NCBI GenBank assembly: GCA_033032865.1
Contig: JAWHQI010000074.1
Location: 8,984,501-9,048,500, forward strand
Direction of reading: 5' to 3'
DNA from: Dactylorhiza incarnata
Taxonomy: Eukaryota > Streptophyta > Magnoliopsida > Asparagales > Orchidaceae
DNA: 64,000 bases
Position numbers and translations under genes: made by a program. The notes beneath the pieces are model-generated. The model had not been told where the DNA came from, made no database searches, and was given only the letters and a program-made list of their open reading frames with translations. Of this stretch, positions 10,097 to 22,379 are shown in pieces. The first letter of the stretch is position 1. Each line of letters opens with the position of its first letter.

Positions 10097-12452
10097 ATGG
10101 TGATTTCTCAAGCAGTTCTTTCTTCAATAAAGTTTGACGCCGGGTTTGACATTGACTTCAAGTCATTTGAGCATTCGGATCAAGTCTTCCAGGACATTCT
10201 TCATCTATTTGAAGAACAACAGCTTAAGAATATCATGACAATAAGAATCAAACTACCAGTGACTGAAATCAAGGAATGGGCTTATACAGTCAAACCAGAG
10301 AATAATACATTATCAGGAACCATATCAGGAAACCAGGTTCTTCTGACCCCAGTAACACTATCTGAAGTTTTTAGTTTAGTAAATGGAGATGATGATTTGG
10401 ATATATCTTCTTCTTAATTCGGCAATGCTTTGGTTAAAATGGGTTATTCCAGTGGAAACCCTAACCACCTCTTAAAGAAAAACTTATCTGTGGAATATAA
10501 GTTTTTAGTTGATGTAGTGGGCAAGGTCTTGCTAGGGAAAACCTCAGCCCATGACTACATAACAAGGCATCAATTTCTTGTGATGGTGGCCTTGGTAGAG
10601 AAGAAGAAAGTCAACTGGGGACTGATCATTTTTGAATCAATCAGGAAGAAAATCAGTAAGATAAATGTTGGTTATGGCAGAATTTTGGGAATCCTTCTTC
10701 ACGAAAGGCATCCAGACCTTTTGGTCTCTCCTAAATTTTTTATCAATGCTATTAAAAGGCTGACCTCATTGCCATCTTCTCCTATTCTTCAGACTCACCC
10801 ATCTGAAGAGCCTTCATTTTTCAATGACATTCATTCTCCCATCCACATTGATTCTCAATCACCTACCCATCCCCAGTCTCCTATCCCTCAAGATATCTCT
10901 CCACACTCACCTATCCATCCACACTCACCTATCCATCCACACTCACCTATTCATCCACACTCACCTATCCATCCTCATTGCCCCATTCATCCACCCATAG
11001 CACATGCTACTAACATATTCCATCATCTTCTAACCCTACCCAAGATTTTGTCTATATTGAATTCTCATCTACTGCTGATCAAATCTATCAACACCTTGCT
11101 CCAAAGCTGAATGATCTCCTGGATGCAAAACTTCCTCTAGTTCTTCAAGTTGATCTCTCTGCAAAAATAGCATCCTTCCCTTCACCCTCCTATTATGTCC
11201 CTTCTTCTAGGGGCCTAGCTTCAGGATTTCCTGAAACTAGGCAGGGGGAGATGTCTAATGAAGAAGCTCCAGATCCTACAGCTTTCAGTGCAGATGCAGT
11301 TATGTTTGAAGAAATTTTAGTTCAGGCAGATTCAGAGATGACAGATTCAGTTATTCCAGTTATAGAAGAAATAAATAATATTTCTATTAATCCATCTATA
11401 GATATTATTTATTTACTTTCTAAGTTCAATACAGTTTTCAGAGATTTGCCAGAGTATCAAGTTTATTCCAAAGCAATTATTCCTTATACTGCTCCTATAA
11501 ATAAAGCTATATTGAAGAATTTCTCAAAAGTTTTGAAATACCAGTTCAAGTTCCAGTTATTGAAGAAAGTCCAGCTCCTCCAGCTCCAGTTCATGTTGAA
11601 AATGTTAATGCTGAGTAAGATATTTCTAAAGCCCTGAAGCTTATTGATGATCTCTATGATAATCCTCAATCATCTGATGATAGTGATGATGATGATAGTG
11701 ATGATGATGATTCTGATGATAAATCATCAAAGAAAATTAAAGCTAAGCATATGTCAAAGGCTGCTCCTAAGCCTCCAAATCCCAACAATGATATTCCCTA
11801 CTACACCCTGCATAATATCACACTCACCAGGGATTCTCCTGCCTGGATGAGAATTTCAAAAAATGAAGCAAATAGAAGAAAGAAGATGAGGAAAACTGGT
11901 TATTATCCTGATAAGCCAGTTAAGTTCAATCCTCCTCCACCTCCTCCTCCAGCAGCAGGTGTAGCTGGATCATCAAATGTTTCTTCCTCCTCTCAAAGAT
12001 CCTATCCTCAGCAATCCAAGAGACCAGCTAGTTCCAGTGGTTCTCAAAGCTCTAGGTCTTCCAGACCTCCTTCCAGTTCTTCCAGATCCAGTTCATCAGT
12101 ATACAAGTATCAAGTATCTGATGGATCTTTGCATAGGCAAAGAAATTCTCCTGCTCAGCCATCCTATGAGGCCAATGAAATTGATGATAGGCCTACTTCT
12201 CCCAATCCATAAGAGGAGAGGATATCTCAAATGGCAAGATTCAGAGAATCTATTGCAGTTGCTCAGATTAATAAAGCAAAAGTTGGAGGCAGAGATTTCT
12301 CTCAATACTCTACCATATCAGAATTCAGAAGAAAAGAAATTGAAAAATACAAATCAAAGAATGTGTTCAATGTTGAAGAGTATTATGAGATGCACCCAGA
12401 AGCAGTAGTTCCTTATATGAGCAAGAAAGAATCAAGAAATCCAAACAGATAG
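10097..12452 (+). pseudogene. Extra ORF downstream of pol in element B
   Basis: About 780 codons in total, broken by a TAA at 10415-10417 (frame continues), a frame change near 11040, another near 11600 and a TAA at 12210-12212. The N-terminal third includes LLGKTSAHDYITRHQF and KKVNWGLIIFESIRKK. It resembles uncharacterised plant proteins often seen with retroelements; I give no function. Then come about six PHSPIH repeats (10897-10990), an Asp-rich run (11670-11730), a poly-Pro run near 11935, a Ser-rich stretch and a C-terminal EEYYEMHPEAVVPY. Sireviruses such as SIRE1 carry an envelope-like ORF in this position. I see no clear signal peptide or membrane anchor, so envelope identity is not supported. 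Confidence 0.65.
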
Positions 12453-12661
12453 ATAATTTTCAAGCTTCACTCAGCAAAGAAATAAAGGTTTAAACTATTT
12501 GGTCTTGTTGATATTTCTGTTTTATTGTAATGTTGTTAAACTTAGAGCACCACTTATTTTATCTGCTGAAATGGTTTTACATTCTGTCAGATATATTTAT
12601 GCTCTGCTGTTTTTCTGATGTTTATTATTTGAAATTTGTCAAATAGTATCCTAACCTAAAT

Positions 12662-12671
12662 AGGGGGAGAT
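12662..12671 (+). other. Polypurine tract of element B
   Basis: AGGGGGAGAT directly precedes the 3' LTR, as in most plant copia elements. It would prime plus-strand synthesis. Confidence 0.8.
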
Positions 12672-14217
12672 TATTGGAACAACCCTATTACTGATTTGGG
12701 TTAGGATTACTATGTGCTGACTAGGATTAAGTTGACCCCCAATGTATAGTCTAAGGGTCATAGTTTTAGGCTGATAAGATAGCTAGAACTTAGGATTTCT
12801 CTAAGTTTCTGCGTTCAACGAACTCAATACTGGGTTCGATGAATTGCTCTCTGCGTTCGACGAACGGCTTCCTCCCTGCGTTTGATGAATGACTTGCTTC
12901 AGTCTCTGCGGCCGACGATCTTCAATACTCAGCGGCTTAGTGGCTCAGCGGTCGACGAATTCTTCAGTTCGATGAACTCTAACTTGAGATCGATGAACTC
13001 CAGCCTGTGTTCGACAAATTCTTTATCAGATGTTCAGTTTGACGAACTCATCCTTCAGGTCGATGTAATCTTATCTCAGATCGACGAATTTTCTCTCAGT
13101 CTATTCAGATCAGTTATTCTATTTCTCTGAACTCAGTTCAACTATCAGATTCAGTTCTATTCTTCATTTGGAGTTATTCTTCCAGATAAGAAAAGTTTTA
13201 TCCTTCCTTTATTTTATTCCCTTTCCATTTCCTTCTCTCGAGAAAAATAGTCGTTTGGCTTATTGGAAAAGGATATCATTTATTGTTGAAAAGGAAAGGA
13301 ATTAAGATTTGCTGAATCAGTTGAAGTTCCAAGGAAAATAATTAATGCAGATTATTCTATTCCTATTCAGAGATTTGAAATTCAAATCAGTCGTATTCTC
13401 TCAGAAAATATAGGACACCAGAAAGAAAAAGAAGATAGACACAGAGATAGAAAATATTAGAGCATCTGTCGAGAGAGAAAAATATTCAGAAAGAAAAAGA
13501 AAGTTCATCTTCCTCAAGCAACTCATCTCATTCTCTGAGAACATCTTCAAGATCAACTCTCAGTGTTCTGCTGCAAGTTTCAAATCTTCATTAGAGCAAC
13601 AATAATCTGAGGAACTTCTGTCTCTCAGATTCATCAGCTTATCAAGGAAGATATTTTTATTCAAGAGAAAGCTCCATCCTCAAGCTGTCAAGAATTTCAA
13701 TCAGACAGGGGGAGCTTTACACCATAATCCACTAGAGTCTTCTCTTAGATTGTTGACAGAGAAGAACTTCTTAACCCCTTTATTCCATCTTGTACAGGGT
13801 TCTAACTCCCTACAAAAGTTAACCTTTTGGTGACAGGGCACCTGAACAAAAACTTGTGGTTTGGTTAGAGCACCTGATCAAAAGCTCCTTGGTGTGTGGA
13901 CACCTGATCAAAAACCCCTTGGTGATAGGGCACCTGATCAAAAACCTAGTGGATCCTACCAAGTGTGGTAGAAGAGTAGACGTACCCAGATTTATTAGGA
14001 AACTACAATAAAATCCTTGTGTCTCTGTGCTTGTGATTTTCTGTGTTGTTGTGATGTGCTGATTTCTTTTTATTTAGTTTTTATAAATCACTCTATGCAT
14101 AAATATATATCACTATTTTAATTCCGCTATAAAATTAAGGGAAATGTTTTTAATACTCTATTCACCCCCCCCCCCCCCCCCCCCCTACAGTAAATCAAAG
14201 ATCTAAACTGTCCTTCA
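12672..14217 (+). repeat. 3' LTR of element B
   Basis: Begins TATTGGAACAACCC, probably TGTTGG with one G-to-A change, and ends CCTTCA. The last ~1,020 bases match the truncated 5' LTR. It contains the TTCGACGAA cluster (12811-13090) and a C tract (14166-14185). Confidence 0.8.
12811..13090 (+). repeat. TTCGACGAA cluster in LTR of element B
   Basis: About ten loosely spaced copies of the core, for example GCGTTCGACGAACG near 12860 and TCGACGAATT near 12955 and 13081, many decayed at CpG to TTCGATGAA or TTCAACGAA. They occupy LTR positions ~140-420. Confidence 0.75.
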
Positions 14218-14280
14218 ATTGGTATCAAAGCAAGGTTGATTATATTAATCATCTTCAACTGATACTCAATTGCACTTTCA
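14218..14280 (+). other. Second copy of element B internal start (with primer site)
   Basis: These 63 bases repeat 4318-4380, including TGGTATCAAAGC, immediately after the 3' LTR. A single insertion would end at the LTR. The structure fits a tandem LTR-internal-LTR-internal array, cut off where C1 begins. Confidence 0.75.
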
Positions 14281-14454
14281 CGTGGCGTTAGCTCTCTTTC
14301 CAGAGATTCGTCTCCATTCAGTATACTACTCATAGGGATGTGTAGTTATAATTCATGTACAACCTGCACACTATAAACACACAAAATACAAGATCAAATA
14401 CAACATGGTATTTATTATTCTCAAACCAATAGATGTGGAGCATAGGCTCCAACA
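14281..14454 (-). repeat. 3' LTR of C1, truncated
   Basis: Matches the first ~174 bases of the LTR at 21154-20980. The break at 14281 falls in the GGCGTTAG motif region and abuts element B's second internal start, so a deletion or recombination joined the two. Confidence 0.8.
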
Positions 14455-14467
14455 ATCTCCCCCTTTT
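14455..14467 (-). other. Polypurine tract of C1
   Basis: On the minus strand this reads AAAAGGGGGAGAT next to the LTR start TGTTGG, as at 39000-39012 in C2. Confidence 0.8.
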
Positions 14468-17400
14468 GATAATAACAAATACCTATATGAGAAATTAGTG
14501 AGATTAAGACCATTTGTGTTTATAGATAAGTGCGGTAATAAGATATGCATGAATAACAGGTTAAAAGCGTGATAGATTTGAAAGTGATAATGCATACTCT
14601 TTCTATATGAAGTCCTCCCCCTAAATAAATGTTCTCTTATAATTTACTCCCCCTAAATATCTATTTTACTAGATTTCTCAATTTCTTCTCCCCCTTTGTT
14701 ATTAACAAAAGTGGGTAGGGATGAGTGTATATCTACTAAGATTGATTAGGAACCACTTATTGAAGGATTTTCATGATCGAGCATAGAATTGTGTATGCAC
14801 CCTCTATATGAGTACTCCCCCTACATAAATACTTTCTTTGAGTTTGAAATCATTATAATGTACTCCCCCTAAACATTAGATTTATATAATTTATTCTCTC
14901 CTTTTGGTAGTATCAAAAGAAAGTTTAGGTGAGACTGTGCAATAAGGAGTAATATGTTCTACGTCGAGAAGAAAAATAGGATGCAATCAAAAGCTTGTTA
15001 AATACTACTTGTTGAGAAAAATATAAGCATGATGGAACATAAAGTAGTAAGCAACATAACTGAAATGATAAAGTAAGCATCCTTATTTTAAGATACTACT
15101 GGTTGAAAAAAAAATATAATAAGCACTCTTAAACATAAACATCATTTTAGAAGATAAAATCATATAAAGGATAATGAGTTTTAAATTTGAAAAGTTGATG
15201 TTTGAGTTAAAGATTGAAGAGATGCTATTCCATTAAGATAAAATTGTAGGCTTGATTTCATAAAATCAAGAAAAGATACAAAAACTACAATGTAATACAA
15301 TTTGCATTTCAAGTAAACATAAACATTGTAGTGATCATGCTTTGCTATCTAGTGCATTTACTTATGTTTGTAGAGAATAGTATAGATGAGCATCAGGATC
15401 CAATTCTCATGAGTAGAAGTTTTATGAAAGATAATGATGTGTACAAAATAGTGTTTTGATAAAGTATGCAAGTGAATCAATTAAAAACACATGACTTATA
15501 TAATGAAATAACACAACATTAAAATACACAAATACTATTACTTCCACAATATTTCAATGCACATGAATAAATAGTACAACTACCAAGATGCTCTGCACAC
15601 ACAATACTTATTAAGACTTATCAGGGTGCAAAGTAGTGCTTGGGGGATCACTTTTATACTTTTAGCATTATATTGTTTTATCTGGTGTACTAAGAGAAGC
15701 GGTATAAAAATTGTTTGATATAAGACACTTTACAATTCTTAGGTGGAGTTTTGCTTGTTATCTATTTTTATTTAATTTTGATTTTTTTGACCAAGGACTC
15801 TGAATTCACTTGTTTTTGCAAACATAGCATTTGAATTTGAAACCACATTTCTCTAAAGAATAAGTGCATGAAAGACAAAGAATTGTAATAACCAATTCAA
15901 TGTTGTGTAGGTAATCTATTTAAGCATTTTAATTACTTATGTTATTACACTATACAATCATGCAAGAATAAGATTGTAAACACATGTAAGTTATCAAAAA
16001 TAAGTGAGTTAATGAATCATTATCAAACAAAATACATTACTCATACTTAGAGGCATGCTAAGCATTTCTACACATGTTTATCTACAATCAATTTCATTGC
16101 ACATAACAAGATTATTTTCAAAGCATGACAAATACAAAACAATGTTTTTTTAAGAAACTTGAAAGTTAAATTAAACATTGTAGTTAATCTTTAATTGATA
16201 TAATTAATCATCCTTGACAATGGCAATGAATAATAATTAGTTTTTATAAATTTTTGAATTTTTATATATGCACAAAACAATAAACACACATAAAGAAAAA
16301 AAACATATTTTTGTTCTTTGAAATTGTTTTGTAATTTTGTATTTGTTTTTTTATATATATTCTCTGGAAAATATAGAAGTCTTTAATAGCCTTTTCAGTA
16401 AATGATATTCTATGCCAGATAGATACACCCAAAATAATGCATGAGAAAATACATTTTTTTAAAAGAAATAAAAGTTTGTTTTAAAGGAAATAAAAAGATA
16501 GAAAACTTTTTACAAACAGAGAAATAAAACAAACACAAAACATTAAAATAATACAAGATTATTCAAAACAAAAAAATGGAGCAAAGGAGCTAACGCCAGG
16601 CGTTAGCTTCTTAACGCCGAGATAGAACTGCAAATTTTGATGTTTTGAAAAACATTTTTCACAATTCATTTGTATTATAAAGAGACCTTCCTTCAGTTAA
16701 AATTTCAGAGTATATTGATTAGATTTGAAGGCTCTTTTAGCATGTTTTTGGTAATTTTTCAAATACTTGTGAATTGTAAAATCATTAAAGCTCAAAATAA
16801 TAAAATATGCAAACACAAGATGCAATATTAGTACAAAAACAAATATGCATGATTTAAGTATAAAGAGTGAGATAATGTTCACGCAATGAATGTAATATGA
16901 GTATACCCAAAAATAATATACTCTAACTATATGTCTACACACTATAGCCTCGTACTAAGAGAGTGATGGACATGAGGAGTTGTGCTCATATCGTAGGTTG
17001 GGGTGTTAATCTCATATGCATACAAAAGACGACGCTCAACCTAGCACTCTTTCCCCCCCCCCCCTAGTGCCTCGCAAGGCCCTACTGGAACCCTCCCCGG
17101 TTAAGGACAAGACATGACTTAGAGGTTAGGTCTTTAATGCACACAATCCTACGCCCTCGCTATTGTGAGACACAAGTATGGGTTAAAGATTGTGTATATA
17201 CTTAGCATTTTAGTCTAAGGATTGATTCATACAACATGAGTTTGTTTTAGTTTTAGGACATATAGTGGATTTTGAAACCACATTGTACTCATGAATTTTA
17301 AAGCTCAAAATTTCTCTACCTTTAGCAAGTCACTATATTGATAATCCTAGCATATACACTAAATTGAGCATATACCAAGAGGTGCAGCTAGGATAATGAA

Positions 17401-18270
17401 TTTGGATGTTATGCAAAATATGCTAAATATATATAATTGGTTTGCATGTAATCAATTATAGAGTTTTGAAAATTTATAGACCTAGAATGAAGAGGCAATT
17501 CTATTTGATTTCATTTTGTTAATGTCAAGTTAATTTTAAGGTCTAAATATGATGAGATTCATGCAAACAATAAAGATGCACATCACACACACTAAATAAG
17601 ATATGAAACTATAATACCAATCGCAATCATATATTTCATAATTCCTAAGGTTGATAGAATTAGTGAATTTAAGATAGGTCTTGATAGATCATGAATTATG
17701 ATATATGATTATAGTGAATTTTAGCATAGGATATTAATAGATCAAGGTGGAGTGTGTGAAACCATATTCATCATTTTTGTTGTTTTTCAATTTTGTTTTT
17801 TTCTAGATCATGATTTTTCATTAAGAGGTTATTATATGCCGCAAAGAAAAATAGACAAATATGCAATAAGTTGTGCATTTAATTTTTTAGCCTATGACCC
17901 CTAAAAGCTTATTTAAATTCATTTTTGAAAGTAATTTCATTAGTCTTGATAATATCACTTAGCAAATTTAGCATTCAATTTATGATGATAAAATAAGACA
18001 TTTATAGGCAATGGATTTAAAAAAGGATAAAACATATAAAAAGAAAAGATAGATCACTTAAAAAATTATGACTTTATGTTCAATTTAATTCAATTTGATT
18101 TTTTAAACATTAGGCTTAAAATGAAAGTCATATCTCATGATATATAAAGTGATCATAGTGTGTTGGCTCAAAAATAAAAAATAAACAAAAGAAAAAGCAA
18201 TTAAGCATATCATGAAGTAGAGTAATGATATTTCATTTTTTAATTTATTTCTACTTCATGCAATACAATG
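14468..18270 (-). other. Non-coding internal region of C1
   Basis: AT-rich sequence without a long ORF. It is homologous in inverse orientation to 35721-39000 in C2. The only G+C-rich part is the island at 16935-17180. A single palindromic TAACGCCAGGCGTTA lies near 16591-16605. Confidence 0.7.
16935..17180 (-). other. G+C-rich conserved island of the C family
   Basis: About 245 bases that stay strongly alike in C1 and C2 (36215-36470) while surrounding sequence has drifted and changed length. It includes a C/G tract at 17053-17064 and CGAGGGCGTAGGATTGTG (minus strand). No ORF or RNA family is recognised. Confidence 0.5.
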
Positions 18271-18274
18271 ATTC

Positions 18275-19650
18275 CTAGTAAATGAGAGATTTAGGTATCC
18301 AAATGGGACCAAGTGTGATGGTTCCTTTGGGTATCCAAATACATAGTGTTGGCTTTTGGGGAGATAGTGATGAATGGACCTTTACAAGTGGAGTTAGTGT
18401 TTCATTTTTAATTTTGGGCCTCCATTCATACTTTGGTTGTTTATCTTTAAAATTCATATTATGATTATTTGACATCATTTTGTGATGATAGTTGTTTGAA
18501 AAAAAATTATTTAGGATTTATGTTTATTCAAATTATTTTTCAAAATACATTGATGTTGATAATCATAATGAATTTTATTATATGGATTCTTTGAGAGTTT
18601 ATAAGAGTGATGGTCTCTCTTAAGAATTGAATGTTGAAAGAGTGGGTTACAATATGTTTTAAATGATTGGTTCTTATTTTGATGATTTTCATTTCCACAC
18701 TTTCTTATAGACATACTCTTATAATATGAAGTTAAGCTTTTAGACTTTTGATAATTTGATAAACTTGAAATAAAAAAAATTTATTATATGAAAAATTTTG
18801 AATAAACATTTTTAATGATTCTAGTTTATTCTTTAATTATCATTTTCTTTTATCAAATTTTCATTATGCTCTTTTGAAGTTAAAAGACATTTTTCCAAAA
18901 CCTTGAGTTCTTCTTTAAAAGTATTATAATCAAAACATGGTTTAGCATTTTTAATTAAAGAGCATGAAAGAGAATTCGAAACATCAATATAAGATTCTAC
19001 TTTAGCATTTGCTATTACAGTTTTATTTTCTAAACGTAATTTGGAATTAGCATGTTTCAACTTTGAAATTTTACGTTTAGCAAATTTAGGCACACGAAAT
19101 GTAGAAATAGAATTTGTTACAAAGAGAAGATTTAGATTTTCTTACCTTGTTATAGTTTTCGTCTTCTCTTTTGCTTGATGTTTTGCCATCAATTGAGTTC
19201 AATATTGTTTCTCTCTTAGATAGATCTTCCTCCAAGCATGAGTTCTCGTCAATTTCTTCTCTTGGATCCATAAGGAATTCCTCTTGTTCATCATTTGTGG
19301 AAGGAAGACTATAAGTATTCTCAAGAAATTTCCAAACTTCAAAAGCAGTAGGAAGCGTATAAATAAGTTTGAAAATATTTTGATTTAGAGCACAATATAG
19401 ACTATTCATAGATTTGGCATTTAAAAACATTTCATTTTTATTTAGAATAATTGGGGGCATTTTAATTGTAATATTCCAAACTTTAATATCCAATGTTTTA
19501 AGAAATTTTTACATAAGTGTTTTCCACCCATTATAATTTTCACCCATAAATAATGGTGGTGATAATGATTTTTCATTTTCAAAAAATATTTCCCTTCTAG
19601 TGGATGCGAGATCATGAAGCGCCATTATTCCTAGTTGTGAAGCCGTTTTG
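18275..19650 (-). pseudogene. gag: Gag of C1
   Basis: Read on the minus strand, several frames together give a copia gag: PPLFMGENYNGWKTLM near 19545, then VWNITIKMPPIILNKNEMF, YTLPTAFEVWKFLENTYS, a coiled-coil with FAKRKISKLKHANSKLRLEN, and a C-terminal IWIPKGTITLGPIWIPKS (to 18275). Repeats of the WxPK type normally stand just before protease in Sirevirus-like elements. Here no protease follows, so pol was lost right after gag. Frame breaks lie near 19500, 19090, 18830 and 18500. Confidence 0.75.
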
Positions 19651-19661
19651 GAATAACCTAC

Positions 19662-19673
19662 GCTCTGATACAA
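19662..19673 (-). other. Primer binding site of C1
   Basis: Minus-strand TTGTATCAGAGC, one base different from the tRNA-iMet complement TGGTATCAGAGC. It starts two bases after the LTR. Confidence 0.75.
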
Positions 19674-19675
19674 CG

Positions 19676-21154
19676 TGTTGGATCTTACGGCGCCCTTAGA
19701 GGGGGGGGGTGAATAAGGGTTTTATGGAATTTTAAATCTTAATAAAAAATATCAGAGTTTGTGATCAAAGTTTAGGAATATTTTATAAGAAAATATATTT
19801 TGATATCTCAGAAAAGATTGTATTGAAGATTCCTTTTTAAACAAGAGAAATAAAAATTTTTGTTAATTGTTGCTAACGCCTGGCGTTAAGTGTTAACGCT
19901 GGGCGTTAGCTCTCCAAAAAATTTTCCTTAGCACAAAAAGATTGCCACGGTGATTTTACTAATGAAATCTAAAATGAAATACAATTCTAGAAAATCAGAG
20001 ATAATTAAATCGATTATTTTATTTCAAAGATAATTACACAAATGTCAATTTTAATACTTTGATGAAAATATAAATTAAAACATTCTTGAAGAGGAAATAA
20101 AATTAATTGAATAGAACATTAAAAGACATGATTTTATTTCTTAATAAATTGAATACACAAATGTTTGATTTCTATAACGCTAGAAATTAAGGAGAGAATA
20201 TGTAAAAACACTTTTTGATGTTTCACTGGTCCTTCTCCCAAGGACCAGTTGGCTATAGCCTATCTTACCCCAGATAAGGCCTCTAGCCACCCCCTAGATC
20301 TACCCTCGACCTAGTCGCCAAGCACATGGCGGCAAATTACCCCCTAAGCCGCACAAGGACCTAGTCGCCAACAACCGCGGCGAATTTACCCACAGAATCC
20401 TTACCGGAATCCGTCGATCTCCCCGAACAATTTCTCCACACCAATTACAAAAGGAAAATTTAAAAGAATACAAGATAAAGATAAAGTAAGAGAAAACACC
20501 CCAAGAAATTCTGAAGGTGAAGACGAAGGCGATGTAGATGTTGGCGTTCTTGAAGCGAACGACCTTCGTATGGAATATGCATTGTAGACCTTCTCCTTCA
20601 AATTCTTCTTTAGATCTTCACGTTAGCCCAAGGGAGATCTCTTAATTGCTGTACACGAGCCTCTCTCAAAAGTATCAGAATTCTGGAATCATCATCTCAA
20701 ATAATGAGAGGGGCTGCTCTTTAAATAGGCACGGGAGCTAACGTGTGGCGTTAAGAGTTAACGCCAGCGTTAGCGATCGTGTACAATCGTGGCTGAAATT
20801 GCGCAACCGTCAAGATTGTGGCAGTTTGTGGACTCAACGCAGGCGTTAAGAGTCAATGCTGGTGTTGTCTCTTGGTACTCGATGGTACTACTTCTCGATG
20901 ACATCCCCTTCTCGACGACTTCCCCTTCTCGACGACATCCCTTATCGACGAGGAGCTAAGGCGGGGCATTAACTCTAACGCGCGGCGTTAGATCTCTTTC
21001 CAGAAAGTCATCTCCAATCAGTATACTACTCATAGGGATGTGTAATTATAGTTCATGTACAACCTGCACACTATAAACACACAAAATACAAGATCAAATA
21101 CAACATGGTATTTGTTATTCTCAAACCAAGAAATGTGGAACAGAGGCTCCAACA
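19676..21154 (-). repeat. 5' LTR of C1 (1,479 bp)
   Basis: Minus-strand start TGTTGGAGCCTCTG, end GATCCAACA. It shares ends, the TATA region and the C tract (19702-19710) with the C2 LTRs. It lacks the 15-bp repeat and most of the long TTCGACGAA array seen there. Confidence 0.9.
20717..20995 (-). promoter_or_regulatory. Palindrome cluster plus TATA box in C1 LTR
   Basis: On the minus strand, TAACGC/GCGTTA palindrome pairs (near 20990-20946, 20870-20836 and 20780-20732) and TCGTCGAGAA motifs (20880-20955) lead to the TATA box CCTATTTAAAGAGC at 20717-20730. The layout matches C2 at 33535-33592. Confidence 0.6.
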
Positions 21155-22190
21155 GTTGTCTCTTTCTGTAAAATGGTTGTGAATTGCTTGCTATAAAAGT
21201 GGAGGGTCGGTCACGCCCGGAGACCATTCATACCGGTGCGGGAGGGTTGATGACTCATGGCGACAGGGAGATGTGCTCCATGAGATATCACCACTTCGAA
21301 CCCGCTGATTTGCCTCCACTGGTCGGCCTAAATCTCGGAATTGTCGGATGTCGCTCATATCCAAGTAGTACACCAAGTTATAAGGTTGGGCCTGGGTGAT
21401 ACGGTATGACTACGCTCAGAAGTGGCAGGACTGGCCACTGTGACCGACGGCCACATCGGTGAGGCCCGCGGGGTTCGCCACCCTGCTGGAAGAAAAGTGG
21501 TCCAAACTATGTCGACACGGGGTTTATTGTACAGGTTTGAACACCTGTTGTGTGTGTGCAAGATAGATTACTAATGATAATATAAGATCCCCGCTCCCTT
21601 CATACATAATTGATAATATTGATTGAAGGCCGTTATATATACATACTCCTGTTGTTAACCATTCTTGCTTCGGCTATCTAATTTTGGTGCTTAAGCTCGT
21701 CCCAGGATACAGATCCGGGGAGGAGATGTGTTTTCCACTTAGCTCTGTGACTAACGGTTATTCTTATAACCATTCATAGGAGATGGAATAGCATGAATCC
21801 CCCGCCCCGCTGGATGACTTACCGGCCCTCGTGATTGCCCGATCAGATACTCCAGCCTTGCCCCCCAGTCTTCCTTGACGTGAGTCCTAGAGTATAGGGC
21901 TAAATAAGGACTAATTTGTTATAGTTGTATTTGTAGCCCACGAGGCCATTATGTAAACAGTAGGCTACGGCCTTTTCTTAGATATATATAGCTGCAGCCT
22001 TGTTTATTTCCCTTAATTCTGCTTCCACTAGTGACTCTAATGTGATGATTCTTGTGCCTGACAAGGCGACCACCTAGTGCTTGAGAGGGTGGGTCATTGC
22101 CACCCGGGAAGCACTGCGTGGCCGTCTTGGGCAGTAAGACCCCCCCCTATGAACTGGGTTCTTTTTTTTTGGGGGGGGGGGGGTCTTACA
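21155..22190 (+). repeat. 5' LTR of element G, last ~1 kb only
   Basis: Matches 59918-60975 closely and ends GGGGGTCTTACA after a T/G homopolymer run. The first ~4.6 kb of the LTR is missing, and C1 adjoins at 21154. Confidence 0.85.
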
Positions 22191-22379
22191 AATGGACCAG
22201 AGCTACCACGATCCAACCACATGGGGCAGTCTTTAGATCCTCCCTTCCCAGGTTAAGTTTCTTGGTTCGGGATGATCCACACATCGGAAGCCTGGTGGAC
22301 CCATAGGTTTAAAGTTTAAGGATCCTAGACTGCACAGTAGTACACCCACACGCATTCCACTTCTGTTTCAGTCAATGTT

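Larger units (their letters stand above)
3291..14217 (+). mobile_element. Element B: decayed Sirevirus-like Ty1/copia retrotransposon
   Basis: Order: truncated 5' LTR, tRNA-Met-type primer site, gag with zinc knuckle, protease, integrase, RT, RNase H, a long extra ORF, polypurine tract and full 3' LTR. The order integrase before RT is diagnostic of Ty1/copia. The long coiled-coil gag, the motif GPKVVWV at its end and an extra ORF downstream of pol point to the Sirevirus group. Frameshifts and stops in every ORF make it non-functional. The 5' LTR start is missing, so no target duplication can be read. Confidence 0.85.
14281..21154 (-). mobile_element. Element C1: gag-only Ty1/copia derivative, minus strand
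   Basis: On the minus strand: LTR (21154-19676), primer site, decayed gag (19650-18275), about 3.8 kb non-coding AT-rich DNA, polypurine tract and a 3' LTR cut after 174 bases. The LTR starts TGTTGGAGCC and ends TCCAACA. It is the same family as C2 in the opposite orientation. No protease, integrase or RT is present, so it must rely on proteins from another element. Confidence 0.85.

Noticed and set aside
10097..12452. Envelope gene identity for B's extra ORF
   Set aside because: Only position supports it. No signal peptide, cleavage site or membrane anchor is visible.
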